From positions 124,001 through 188,000 of the forward strand of contig CANNBJ010000004.1 of assembly GCA_947502835.1 (NCBI GenBank): DNA of 64,000 nucleotides. Reading direction: 5' to 3'. The notes beneath the pieces were generated by a model, which did no database searches, had not been told where the DNA came from, and saw only the letters and a program-made list of their open reading frames with translations. The position numbers were made by a program, and so were the translations under genes. This DNA comes from Bdellovibrionales bacterium (GTDB lineage: Bacteria; Bdellovibrionota; UBA1018; CAIMNF01). Shown in pieces: positions 25,796-34,487 of this stretch; positions within the stretch are counted from its first letter, which is position 1, and each line of letters starts with the position of its first letter.

Positions 25796-27205
25796 GTGGG
25801 AGCTCCATTCATCGATCAATTGAGGCAGGAATTCAGGGCCGGATTTTTCTCAACGGAATCCGGTGACCTTGCGACGTATGGCAGGGATTGGACCAAGGTC
25901 CATACTCCCGATCCATTGGTAATTTGTTTTCCCGAGTCTACGGAAGAAGTCTCCCGCCTGCTTGCCCTCTGCAATCGTTCCGGGATTGCGGTTGTTCCTT
26001 CGGGCGGGCGCACCGGTCTCGCAGGTGGAGCGGTTGCTGCGAACGGGGAATGTGTCGTGTCCCTCACCAAAATGAGGAAAATCGGGACATTCGATCCACT
26101 TGCGCTCACGCTCGAGGTCGAGGCGGGAGTGGTCACTGAGGCGGTGCATGAACACCTGAAGCCTCGTGGGCTCACCTGGCCCATCGATTTTGCGTCGAAA
26201 GGCTCGTCCTCTGTCGGGGGCAATATCGCCACGAATGCCGGGGGAGTGAAGGTGATCCGCTACGGGCTGACCCGAAACTGGGTCCTCGGACTGACCGTGG
26301 TTCTCATGTCGGGAGAAGTCCTTCGCTTGAACGGATCGCTTGAAAAGAACAACACCGGAGTCGATCTTCGCCAGCTTTTCATCGGGACTGAGGGAATTCT
26401 TGGAATCGTGACGGAAGCAATTTTGAAACTCTCGCCTTTGCCGGGCGAGAGTGATGTTTTCTTTTTTGCTCTCTCCAACCTTAACGATGTGTTTGAGTTG
26501 TTCGCAAAAGCCCGCAGCAGCGGATTTCTTATCAATGCGTTTGAGTGCTTGTCGAATGCGTGCCTCCAAGTGGTGCTTCAGAATCGGGGTTTTTCCGCTC
26601 CGTTTGCAGAAGCGCACGATTTCTATGTCTTGATGGAAATTGAGCGTCCGCGCGAAAGTGGCGGACAGGGGGCGCTAGAGGGCTGGCTCTCCAGTCTGCT
26701 CTCGCCCGATGAGGGTGTTCCTTGTGTGCAAGACGCGGTTCTCGCCCAATCCCCCAAAGAAGCGCAGACTCTTTGGGCGATGCGGGAGGGGATCTCGGAA
26801 TCGCTGTCGAATCTGGGACTTTTGCACAAGCACGACATCTCACTCCCCATTCGCAGACTGAAAGAGTTCATCGAGACCTGGAGTCGAGATCTGAACGAGA
26901 ATTATCCGGGACTCAAGCCCTTCGTGTTCGGGCATATCGGAGATGGAAATCTGCATGTGAATCTTTTAAAGCCGGAAGGGATGGATGCGGCAGGGTTCAA
27001 GGCTGTGTGTGCCAAGGCGGACGAGAAAATGTTCGGGTGGATTCAGGAATTCGAGGGCTCCGTTTCGGCCGAGCATGGCATCGGATTGCTCAAGAAGCAT
27101 CTTCTTGCCTACACGCGGACGCCGAGCGAGATAGAGTTTATGCGCGGATTGAAGCGGGTGTTTGACGCGAAGGGGCTTTTGAATCCCGGCAAACTCCTCC
27201 CTTAG
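25796..27205 (+). CDS. FAD-linked oxidase, D-lactate/glycolate dehydrogenase (GlcD-like)
   Basis: A 469-residue flavoenzyme of the FAD_binding_4/FAD-oxidase_C family. The FAD domain shows VVPSGGRTGLAGGAV (about 68-82) and SSVGGNIATNAGG. The C-terminal domain has the metal-binding HIGDGNLHVN (about 380) and SAEHGIGLLKK (about 420). Substrates in this family include D-lactate, glycolate and D-2-hydroxyglutarate; the sequence alone does not choose, but the nearby lactate permease favours D-lactate or glycolate. The start is a GTG with no good ribosome site, so the N-terminus is uncertain by a few residues. It probably donates electrons to the quinone pool or a cytochrome. Confidence 0.9.
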   Translation: MGAPFIDQLRQEFRAGFFSTESGDLATYGRDWTKVHTPDPLVICFPESTEEVSRLLALCNRSGIAVVPSGGRTGLAGGAVAANGECVVSLTKMRKIGTFDPLALTLEVEAGVVTEAVHEHLKPRGLTWPIDFASKGSSSVGGNIATNAGGVKVIRYGLTRNWVLGLTVVLMSGEVLRLNGSLEKNNTGVDLRQLFIGTEGILGIVTEAILKLSPLPGESDVFFFALSNLNDVFELFAKARSSGFLINAFECLSNACLQVVLQNRGFSAPFAEAHDFYVLMEIERPRESGGQGALEGWLSSLLSPDEGVPCVQDAVLAQSPKEAQTLWAMREGISESLSNLGLLHKHDISLPIRRLKEFIETWSRDLNENYPGLKPFVFGHIGDGNLHVNLLKPEGMDAAGFKAVCAKADEKMFGWIQEFEGSVSAEHGIGLLKKHLLAYTRTPSEIEFMRGLKRVFDAKGLLNPGKLLP

Positions 27206-27274
27206 TTTGTTGGCGAGTTGGGTTTGATTTTTCCAAGTTCCTGATTTTGGTACGGGTTTTGAATTCTTCCGGGT

Positions 27275-28186
27275 GTGAATCCCAACTGCCCTAAAAGATC
27301 ATGCTCCTTATCTGCAAAGACAGGTCCGAAATCCAATCAGGTGATTCGATACGGATCATTCTATCGCAGTTCCGACAGCCGTAAGATCGGTCGATATCTT
27401 TGCAAATGCTGCGGAGGAACCTTCTCACGCGCAACGCTCAGCCCGGGCGTGTGGCAAAAGCGACGTCGGATTACTCATCCACTGAAGCTCTTGCTTTCAT
27501 CAGGTGTCACCAAGAGCAGAGCGGCGGTTCTTTTGCGAGCTGACCCGAAAACGATTGCTCGCAGGAGTCAGTTTCTTGCGCGTGAATCGAGAAAATCCCA
27601 TTCGAGGTGGTTGAAGAGCCTCGAGGCAAGGCCGATCGTGAGTGTTCAATTTGATGATCTAGAAACGTTTGAACACACCAAGTGCAAGCCCCTGAGTGTT
27701 GCGCTGGTAGTGGAGCCGGATTCGCGCAAAATCATTGGATTTCAGGTGTCAAGGATGCCTGCAAAGGGGAGGCTTGCAAAAATTGCACGGAAAAAATATC
27801 CAAAAAGAAAAGACCAGCGGATTCAAGGATGGAATCGACTTATGAGACGCCTCACTACGGTGATTGCTTCAGATGCCGAGTGGAAGTCGGATGATCATCC
27901 GTTTTATCCGAAACTTCTTCGGCTAAATTATCCGCAAGCCACTCATGTCACCGTAAAGGGAGGGCGCGGAGCGATTACGGGACAGGGGGAGCTCAAGAAG
28001 CTTGTGTTTGATCCGATATTTTCCCTCAATCACACCTGCGCGATGCTGAGAGCGAACATGAGCAGACTTTTTCGAAGGACCTGGAACACTACAAAGACAC
28101 TTCAGGGGCTTGTGGATCACCTTTCGATATTCATTGGATTTCATAATGAACATCTCACTCCGGATCTGATTCACCAACAGGCTTAG
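27275..28186 (+). CDS. IS1-like transposase, orphan copy without recognisable inverted repeats
   Basis: A 303-residue protein with an N-terminal zinc ribbon (Cys pairs near 5/10 and CKCC at about 44) and a helix-turn-helix-like segment (SSGVTKSRAAVLLRADPKTIARR). A DDE-like core follows: VQFDDLETFEHTKCKPL, SDAEWKSDDHPFYPKLL, and a basic end FSLNHTCAMLRAN...RLFRRTW. The last part resembles the IS1 InsB C-terminus, but the third acidic residue is not where I would expect it. It is clearly related to the protein at 61723. Unlike that copy, its flanks show no AACTGG inverted repeats, so it may be immobile or co-opted. Start codon GTG. Confidence 0.75.
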   Translation: MNPNCPKRSCSLSAKTGPKSNQVIRYGSFYRSSDSRKIGRYLCKCCGGTFSRATLSPGVWQKRRRITHPLKLLLSSGVTKSRAAVLLRADPKTIARRSQFLARESRKSHSRWLKSLEARPIVSVQFDDLETFEHTKCKPLSVALVVEPDSRKIIGFQVSRMPAKGRLAKIARKKYPKRKDQRIQGWNRLMRRLTTVIASDAEWKSDDHPFYPKLLRLNYPQATHVTVKGGRGAITGQGELKKLVFDPIFSLNHTCAMLRANMSRLFRRTWNTTKTLQGLVDHLSIFIGFHNEHLTPDLIHQQA

Positions 28187-28194
28187 GGAGGAGT

Positions 28195-29928
28195 TTACAA
28201 GGTTTTGAGAAACTCAATCATCTCCCGCTTCTGCTCCGCCGTATACCTCTCCGAACGATCCGGGTTCCGGAAGATCCGCTCATAGTGTCCGGCGTTCGAG
28301 AGCCCCGGGCGGGACGTGTCGAATCGATGGTCTCGCGAGTCCTTGGCGATCCTCCAAGCTCTCGGTGTCTTTGATCCGGTGGGATATCCCACGCAGTCCT
28401 GGTCGAAATCCCGCTCGCGATCGATGACCTCGCCCGTATAGAACACTTCGGGGCGTTGCTCGGGCGGTGTCATCAAGGCGCAAAGATTTGGAATCGAATT
28501 GTTGTGGAAGTAGGGGAATCTCGCCCAAATGCCCTCAAGCGGTGGTGCCACGTATCCCGTCTGTTCCTCGATCACGATCCCGAAACGTTTTGAGAACTCG
28601 AGCGGATTCAAGGACTCGCGAAGAGCGCGCATGCCAAGTCTTCGGCCCGGGTCCGTTCCCACGTCCTTGATCTTTGCCTGCGAGAAGTATCGCACGCGGA
28701 TCGTGTCGGTGAGGGCCCGTTTGATCAGGGCGGGATCGGACTCGTTCTCCCGCAATTCGGGGTTTTTGATCGACCAGGCCTTTTCGTAGGTGCCGTGGCA
28801 GTGGGCGCAGTTCTCCTGGAACAGGATTTGTCCCCGTTTTGCGCTCTCGATGTGGATTGCAGATTCGCTTAGGAAGTCCCGCCATTTCGGAGCCTCGGTG
28901 GCGAACACTGCGGTGGTGAGCTCTTCGACGATCTCTGGTTTCGACTGAAGCCACGAAACCAGCTCTGGCAAGTCCGCGCCGCGGCCGATCTCGTTCCACA
29001 AGAAATTCGTGAAGATCGGGTTCCCTGAAACCACGCTTCCGTCCGAGAGCCAGCGGTTCTTGTATTTTACATTCCACCATACGGCAGGTTTGCTGTCCGA
29101 GACCAGGGCGTCGAGCAGGTTTGCTCTGGGGTTTCGTGCCGCATCCGGATCCCTTCCGGCCCAGGGTTCCTCTTTCCGTTTAGCCAACGAGAGCGCGACC
29201 TGCGCAAGAGAGGTGTCGAGGCCCAGGGCTGCGGGGCGTTTCAATCCCACGGATTCGATCCGGTCTCTCGAGTCGGCATACATGGCCTTCTCTGCGGGAG
29301 ATGCGCCCGTCAAGAGTGCAAAGAGCTTGGGGTCGATTTTCCGAAGCGCGGTCTGGCCATGGATGAAAAATAGATTCGCCCTCGGAAACCGATTCGTAAG
29401 TCCCAAAATGGGCCTTCCAAAGAGTTGGGAGGAGTGGCAGGCGGCACAGCTGAGCGTGAACCCTTCGGCTCCGTTTCTGGAAAGGATCGACACTCCCATT
29501 GGAAATCCCGGTTTTCGCCCGTCGGGGTAGGGGATGTCGGATGGGTTCGCGCCCGGGCCAGAGTCTGGATAGTCGTGAAGTCCGAGCCACTTCCAAAACC
29601 CCTTGAAATCCCGGAAATCGGAATCGAGCGAGAGGATCCCGCGCATGAGTGCGAACAGCGGATCGCCAGGCTTTGCATCGAGTGCTCGAAGGGACGGTTT
29701 TGCGGGGATCAGGAGGCCGGTAATCGTGATCGGGTACTTCAGGGCATGGATCTGCCCTGAATTGATTTTGGCTTCAAGAACTCCGGGTGCCCATGAGTAG
29801 GGGTTGGGGCGCCCCTCCTCAGGTATGGAGGCTCCGGCACTCCAGTCGGGATCTGTCGGAGTTGAGGCAAGGGCATGTCCCGGGCTTGAGAAAACCATCA
29901 CGCAGATCAGGATTTGAAAAAAATTCAC
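28195..29928 (-). CDS. Di-haem c-type cytochrome, RoxA/CcP-like
   Basis: A 577-residue exported protein (signal peptide ending about HALA, residue 21). It has two haem-binding motifs, CAACH (161-165) and CAHCH (374-378). PAVWWNVKYKNRW (281-293) resembles the conserved Trp region in RoxA-like di-haem oxygenases, and distal ligands could come from C-terminal His and Met residues. Length and layout fit the RoxA/cytochrome c peroxidase superfamily rather than simple cytochromes. Function could be peroxide removal or oxidative cleavage of a polyisoprenoid; sequence alone does not decide. Start codon is GTG after a G-rich stretch. It ends 9 bases from the orphan transposase, tail to tail. Confidence 0.8.
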   Translation of the reverse strand: MNFFQILICVMVFSSPGHALASTPTDPDWSAGASIPEEGRPNPYSWAPGVLEAKINSGQIHALKYPITITGLLIPAKPSLRALDAKPGDPLFALMRGILSLDSDFRDFKGFWKWLGLHDYPDSGPGANPSDIPYPDGRKPGFPMGVSILSRNGAEGFTLSCAACHSSQLFGRPILGLTNRFPRANLFFIHGQTALRKIDPKLFALLTGASPAEKAMYADSRDRIESVGLKRPAALGLDTSLAQVALSLAKRKEEPWAGRDPDAARNPRANLLDALVSDSKPAVWWNVKYKNRWLSDGSVVSGNPIFTNFLWNEIGRGADLPELVSWLQSKPEIVEELTTAVFATEAPKWRDFLSESAIHIESAKRGQILFQENCAHCHGTYEKAWSIKNPELRENESDPALIKRALTDTIRVRYFSQAKIKDVGTDPGRRLGMRALRESLNPLEFSKRFGIVIEEQTGYVAPPLEGIWARFPYFHNNSIPNLCALMTPPEQRPEVFYTGEVIDRERDFDQDCVGYPTGSKTPRAWRIAKDSRDHRFDTSRPGLSNAGHYERIFRNPDRSERYTAEQKREMIEFLKTL

Positions 29929-30105
29929 AAAAGGCCCCCCCGAGAAGCTTGAATCGTGTCGTGAAGTTTTTCTACCGTGCGCGCCTGAATGTCAACCAGC
30001 CCGAGGGGGTGATCGACTTGCCATGCCGCACCGCACCGCACTATGCTGCGCCATTCCTGCATTGCTGGAGGCTTTTTTTCATGAATCTGGTACAAAAGAC
30101 GCCTC

Positions 30106-31002
30106 ATGAGCACAAAATTCAAAAAGATCGGGATCATCATCAAACATCACCATGCAGAGGCGGCAACCCTCTCGCTTGATCTTGCTCATCAACTCGTGAA
30201 CCGGGGGCTCCAGGTTTATTTTTGTGATGAGAGTGCACGCGTCCTGAAGGGGCTTGCTCCTTCCGAGCGAAAACACATCCTTGTTGTGAAAAAAGAGGCA
30301 CTCGTGAGCCAGGTGGATTTCGTGATTGTGCTCGGAGGGGATGGAACCTATCTGAGTGCGGCGCGACTCATGACGGATTTGAGCAAGCCGATTCTTGGCG
30401 TGAACATGGGCACACTTGGATTCCTGACCGAGGTCCGGAAGGATGAAATGCACGACGTGCTTGGAAAGATCCTCAATACCGGAAAGTGCGCGATCTCCGA
30501 GCGCATGATGCTCGAGGTGCGGGTGATCCGCAAAGGGAAGGTTGTGCTGGAAGACCTCGTCGTGAACGATGCCGTGGTCTCAAAGGGGGCAATCGCGCGC
30601 ATCATCGGAGTAAAGATGGATGTGAACGGTGAGTGGGCGAACACGGTTCGAGCGGATGGAATGATCATCAGTACGCCTACGGGGTCCACAGCCTATTCCC
30701 TCGCTGCGGGGGGGCCGATCGTCATGCCCCAGCTCGGGTGCATGCTTCTCACGCCCATTTGTCCGCACGGATTGACCCAGCGGACGCTCGTGCTGCCGGA
30801 TACGGTCACGGTCGATCTGACGCTCGAACACATGCCGGGGCATGTGTATCTCACGATCGACGGCCAGAATGGCCTCGATCTCAAGGATGGTGATCTGATC
30901 CGGATTTCAAAATTCAAGAAACACAAACTCAAGATTGTGCGTGCGCAGAATCGCGACTACTTTTCACTTCTTCGGGAAAAACTGAACTTCGGAGGAAAAT
31001 GA
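30106..31002 (+). CDS. nadK: NAD kinase
   Basis: A 298-residue cytoplasmic enzyme that phosphorylates NAD to NADP. The hallmark GGDGT is at 77-81, followed by the NMGTLGFLTEV motif (NE/D replaced by TEV), SERMMLEV, and TPTGSTAYSLAAGGPI (about 188-203). The C-terminal IDGQ is present. Length is typical. An SD sequence GGAGGAAAA inside its last codons serves recN, which starts 1 base after the nadK stop, so the two form an operon. Confidence 0.95.
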   Translation: MSTKFKKIGIIIKHHHAEAATLSLDLAHQLVNRGLQVYFCDESARVLKGLAPSERKHILVVKKEALVSQVDFVIVLGGDGTYLSAARLMTDLSKPILGVNMGTLGFLTEVRKDEMHDVLGKILNTGKCAISERMMLEVRVIRKGKVVLEDLVVNDAVVSKGAIARIIGVKMDVNGEWANTVRADGMIISTPTGSTAYSLAAGGPIVMPQLGCMLLTPICPHGLTQRTLVLPDTVTVDLTLEHMPGHVYLTIDGQNGLDLKDGDLIRISKFKKHKLKIVRAQNRDYFSLLREKLNFGGK

Positions 31003-31003
31003 C

Positions 31004-32680
31004 ATGCTTCAGGCAATCAAGATCAGGAATTTTGCCCTCATTGAAAATGCCGAGATTCCCTTTGAGAAGGGCTTGAATGTCCTCTCGGGCGAAACGGGGG
31101 CCGGGAAATCCATTGTCCTGGAGGCAATCTCCTTGCTCCTGGGCGGGAGGGCCCAGACCGAGGTGATCCGTTCGGGCGCGGAGGAGGCAGTGGTGGAGGG
31201 ACTCTTTGAGGTGAGCGAACTTCCTTGGCTGAAGGAACGGCTCAATGAGGTGGGAATCGAACTGGATCAGAACGAGCTCTTGATCAAGCGGACCATCAAT
31301 CGCAACGGCAAGAACCGCATCTTCATGAACGGGGAGCTGGCAACACTCTCGATGCTGTCCACAGTTTGTGAGGACCTCGTCGATCTTTGCGGGCAGCATG
31401 AACATCAGTCTTTGTTCAAGGCAACGGAGCAGATCCATCTGATGGACAGGTTTGCGGGCCTTGAGGATCTCGCATCGGCCACGCGTGCCGCGTACAAGAA
31501 AGCAGTGGCGCTTCTTGAGGAGCGGGAATCACTGAAGAAGAAAGAGGAAGAGAGGGTGCAGCGCCTGGCCTTCATTCAGTTCCAGATCGAAGAGCTGGCC
31601 CAGGCTGGTCTCCGACCGGGCGAGGATGAGGAACTGCTTTCCGAGAAGCGCTTGCTTCAATCCTCCGAGCAGAGAATGCAGCTCATGAATCAGGTCGATT
31701 CGGCCCTTGCAGGCGAAGAGGGAGCACTGCACGCCCTGAAGCTCGCTGCCAACAAGGCGCGTGCACTTTCGCAAATGGATGAGAGCGCGGACGAGATGTT
31801 TCGATCCATCGAACGTGCGCTCCTCGAGGTGGAAGAGTCCTCCAGGCAAGTGGCAAGTTATCTGGGGCGCGAGGATTCCAGTCCGGAGCGCATGGAGTCC
31901 ATCCAGGAGCGCCTGAGCCTGATCACGAACCTGAAACGGAAATATGGAGCGGGCATCGAGGACATTCTCGCACATCAAGCGCGACTTGCAGAGGAGTCGG
32001 ATCTGCTCCAGAACATCGGAACGAAACTCGACTCCCTGGAGGGCGAATACGAACGTTCGAGAACGAGTGCGCTCACGCTTGCGCGCGAGTTGTTCCAGAA
32101 ACGAAAAAAAGGGGCTGAGGCTTTCACGAAAGCCGTATCGAAGGAACTCAAGGAGTTGCGCATGCAGGATGCCGAGATCACACTCGCCCTTGAGTTCTCG
32201 GAGGACATCGGCACCTACGGGCCCGAATCCTTGGGAACCGTGGTCGAACTCCTCGTTCAGACCAATCTCGGGGAAGGGCGAAAACCCATCCAGAAGATCG
32301 TCTCGGGTGGAGAGCTCTCGCGTCTCATGCTTGCGATCCGCCGTGTGATCGCTGACAAAGGTGGAATTGGTGTGTACTTGTTTGATGAGATCGATGCGGG
32401 ATTGGGCGGACAAACCGCATTCACCGTGGGAAAGAAGCTCAAGTCGGTCGCCCGCTACAATCAGGTTCTCTGCATCACGCATGTGCCACAGGTGGCATGT
32501 TTTGCGGACCACCACCTCTCAATCAGCAAGCATGTTGCGAAGGGCCGTACCGTGACCGAGGTCAGCGCTCTCTCCGATTCAGAACGCAAGGAAGAGATCG
32601 CACGGATGCTGGGCTCTGAAAAACTCACGCCCTCAGCACTGAAAAACGCCAAGGAGCTCATCGAGAGCGCTGCTCTCTAA
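31004..32680 (+). CDS. recN: DNA repair protein RecN
   Basis: A 558-residue SMC-like ATPase. Walker A GETGAGKS (29-36), a long coiled-coil central region (about 150-360) rich in Glu, Leu and Lys, then the ABC signature VSGGELSRLMLA (about 440) and Walker B YLFDEIDAGLGG. RecN organises broken DNA ends during double-strand break repair. The nadK-recN order is common in proteobacteria. It converges with the LpoA-like gene, with 19 bases between stops. Confidence 0.96.
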   Translation: MLQAIKIRNFALIENAEIPFEKGLNVLSGETGAGKSIVLEAISLLLGGRAQTEVIRSGAEEAVVEGLFEVSELPWLKERLNEVGIELDQNELLIKRTINRNGKNRIFMNGELATLSMLSTVCEDLVDLCGQHEHQSLFKATEQIHLMDRFAGLEDLASATRAAYKKAVALLEERESLKKKEEERVQRLAFIQFQIEELAQAGLRPGEDEELLSEKRLLQSSEQRMQLMNQVDSALAGEEGALHALKLAANKARALSQMDESADEMFRSIERALLEVEESSRQVASYLGREDSSPERMESIQERLSLITNLKRKYGAGIEDILAHQARLAEESDLLQNIGTKLDSLEGEYERSRTSALTLARELFQKRKKGAEAFTKAVSKELKELRMQDAEITLALEFSEDIGTYGPESLGTVVELLVQTNLGEGRKPIQKIVSGGELSRLMLAIRRVIADKGGIGVYLFDEIDAGLGGQTAFTVGKKLKSVARYNQVLCITHVPQVACFADHHLSISKHVAKGRTVTEVSALSDSERKEEIARMLGSEKLTPSALKNAKELIESAAL

Positions 32681-32699
32681 TGCCCGCAAATTGATCCGC

Positions 32700-34487
32700 T
32701 CACCGGGTGGTCGAGCTTTCAATCACTTCGAAGGCGCCTTTTTTGATTCCGTAGAGCGTGAGATTCCGCGCGCAGCGGTTTCCGTCAATGGAGATCTCCC
32801 CGGTGGCACCCTCGGTTCCCTTTTGTTCCTCGATGATTCTTTTCAGTTCGCCTCTTGAGGAGGGTGACCTTGAGAGGCCCTTGATCAGGATCGCAGCGGC
32901 ATCGAATGAAACGGCGTCGAGCTCCCCCGGGTGGGTGTTGTAGGCTGCCGAGTACAGGTCATAGAATCTTCGGGTCGCCTCGGGCGGATTCCGGATGTTG
33001 AAAGCCACCGGAAAAAATGCACCCTCCACAAGATCGCCTGCGCGTTGGATCAGCTGGGTCGAGTTCCATGATGAAATTCCCATGAAGGGAATGGACTTCG
33101 CATCACGGTACGCAAATGTGGGGATGATCTGTCCAACTGTTTTTGCCTCGTCCGCGATGAAGACCGCATCAAAATCCTGGATCGGAGGAAGGTTGAAATA
33201 CTGGATCGTCTTCATGGTTTTCTTGGTGATGTTCAGTTCCTTGCGTTTCTCGGAAAGCTCCACCCATTCCTGGTTCCTTGGCTCTGTGTAATGGAGGCCC
33301 ACGATCTTGTCGACCGGCTCGCGAAAGTCGGTAAGGTCCGGGTCATAGAGTTCGTAACCCCTGATTTCGCCGCGCTTTTCCGCGACTTCATCCCAGAACA
33401 GGCGGGCCATTTCTTTTCCCGCCTTGTTGGAGGGGGCGAGGATCGCGAAACGCTTGAAACCGCGAACCCCGATCGCATAATCGACGATTTTTGCGACCTG
33501 GTCCTTCACTGAGATCGAGCAGGAAAAAATATTCGGCGAGAGGGCCCCCTGGGCCTGTGCCACCGAGATCATCGGGGTCTGGTAGTACTCGGCCTTGGAT
33601 TTGATCGCTTCGAGTGTCTTGCTGAGTACCGGTCCGATGATCGCGATGACCTGATGTTCCTCGACCAACTTTCTCATTCCCTCGAGATGGGACTCCGCGG
33701 TCTCACCCGCATCCACAGAAATGAGCTCGAAGGATTTCGCATTCGAATCGGTGGAGGTCTGGAAGGCGAGTTCGACCGAACGTTGGACCTTCTTCCCGAA
33801 ATTTTCGTACTTTCCACTCAAGGGGAGCAAGAGTCCCACTTTTTTCCCGTCCGACTGGCCTGTGAATACCGGTTCGCTCTCGGCGGGAGCGGGCTCTCCC
33901 GTGGGGGAAGCTGCAGAACCGGGAAGGGAGGGGCGAATGGCCTGTGCCGCAGTGGAATCCGGTTTGATGCGCTTTGAGACCTTGTCTTTCAAGACGAGCA
34001 CTTTCTTCTGCTCCGCCTCCGGCATCCCGGTGGAGTCGAGTTTGGAGAGAATCGCTTGTGACTCGTCGAAGTTCCCGGCCTCCGCATGAGCTGTGGCGAG
34101 ATTGTACTCATAAAAACTTGTGTGTTCCTTGACCGGATTCGAGGCGACGGCTTTTTTGAAATTGATCACCGCCGCCGGATGGTTTTTTTCCGCAAGACGA
34201 ATCAGGCCCTTCAGGTTGAAATAGTCGGTCTTTTCAGCATCGGTAAGTTTCTCTTCGCTCACGAGGCTGAGCGAGTTCATTGCGTTGCCGTACTCTCCTG
34301 TGGAGTAGTAGGAGTGCGCACGCTTCAGGGCTTCAGCCTTCGGGTCCCATTCCGCCGCGGGATCTTGAGCCGGGGTGTAGCCCTTCCGGACCGGCATTTG
34401 CGAACAACCTGATGCGCTGATCAGAAGAAGTCCAAAGAAGGCAATCGCAAGGGGAATCAGAAATCGCGGCTTCCTCCCGAAGTTCAT
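32700..34487 (-). CDS. LpoA-like lipoprotein: TPR segment plus type I periplasmic-binding fold
   Basis: A 595-residue lipoprotein (lipobox SASGC, Cys28). Residues about 55-175 are TPR-like helices (AHSYYSTGEYGNAMNSL, AAVINFKKAVASNP). Residues about 215-590 form a type I periplasmic-binding fold (VGLLLPLSGKYENFG, AIIGPVLSKTLEAIKS, AVFIADEAKTVGQIIP). This domain order matches LpoA, the outer-membrane activator of class A penicillin-binding proteins, and related penicillin-binding protein activators. The TPR part is shorter than in E. coli LpoA. Its ATG overlaps the dnaJ stop as ATGA, an unusual partnership. Confidence 0.85.
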   Translation of the reverse strand: MNFGRKPRFLIPLAIAFFGLLLISASGCSQMPVRKGYTPAQDPAAEWDPKAEALKRAHSYYSTGEYGNAMNSLSLVSEEKLTDAEKTDYFNLKGLIRLAEKNHPAAVINFKKAVASNPVKEHTSFYEYNLATAHAEAGNFDESQAILSKLDSTGMPEAEQKKVLVLKDKVSKRIKPDSTAAQAIRPSLPGSAASPTGEPAPAESEPVFTGQSDGKKVGLLLPLSGKYENFGKKVQRSVELAFQTSTDSNAKSFELISVDAGETAESHLEGMRKLVEEHQVIAIIGPVLSKTLEAIKSKAEYYQTPMISVAQAQGALSPNIFSCSISVKDQVAKIVDYAIGVRGFKRFAILAPSNKAGKEMARLFWDEVAEKRGEIRGYELYDPDLTDFREPVDKIVGLHYTEPRNQEWVELSEKRKELNITKKTMKTIQYFNLPPIQDFDAVFIADEAKTVGQIIPTFAYRDAKSIPFMGISSWNSTQLIQRAGDLVEGAFFPVAFNIRNPPEATRRFYDLYSAAYNTHPGELDAVSFDAAAILIKGLSRSPSSRGELKRIIEEQKGTEGATGEISIDGNRCARNLTLYGIKKGAFEVIESSTTR

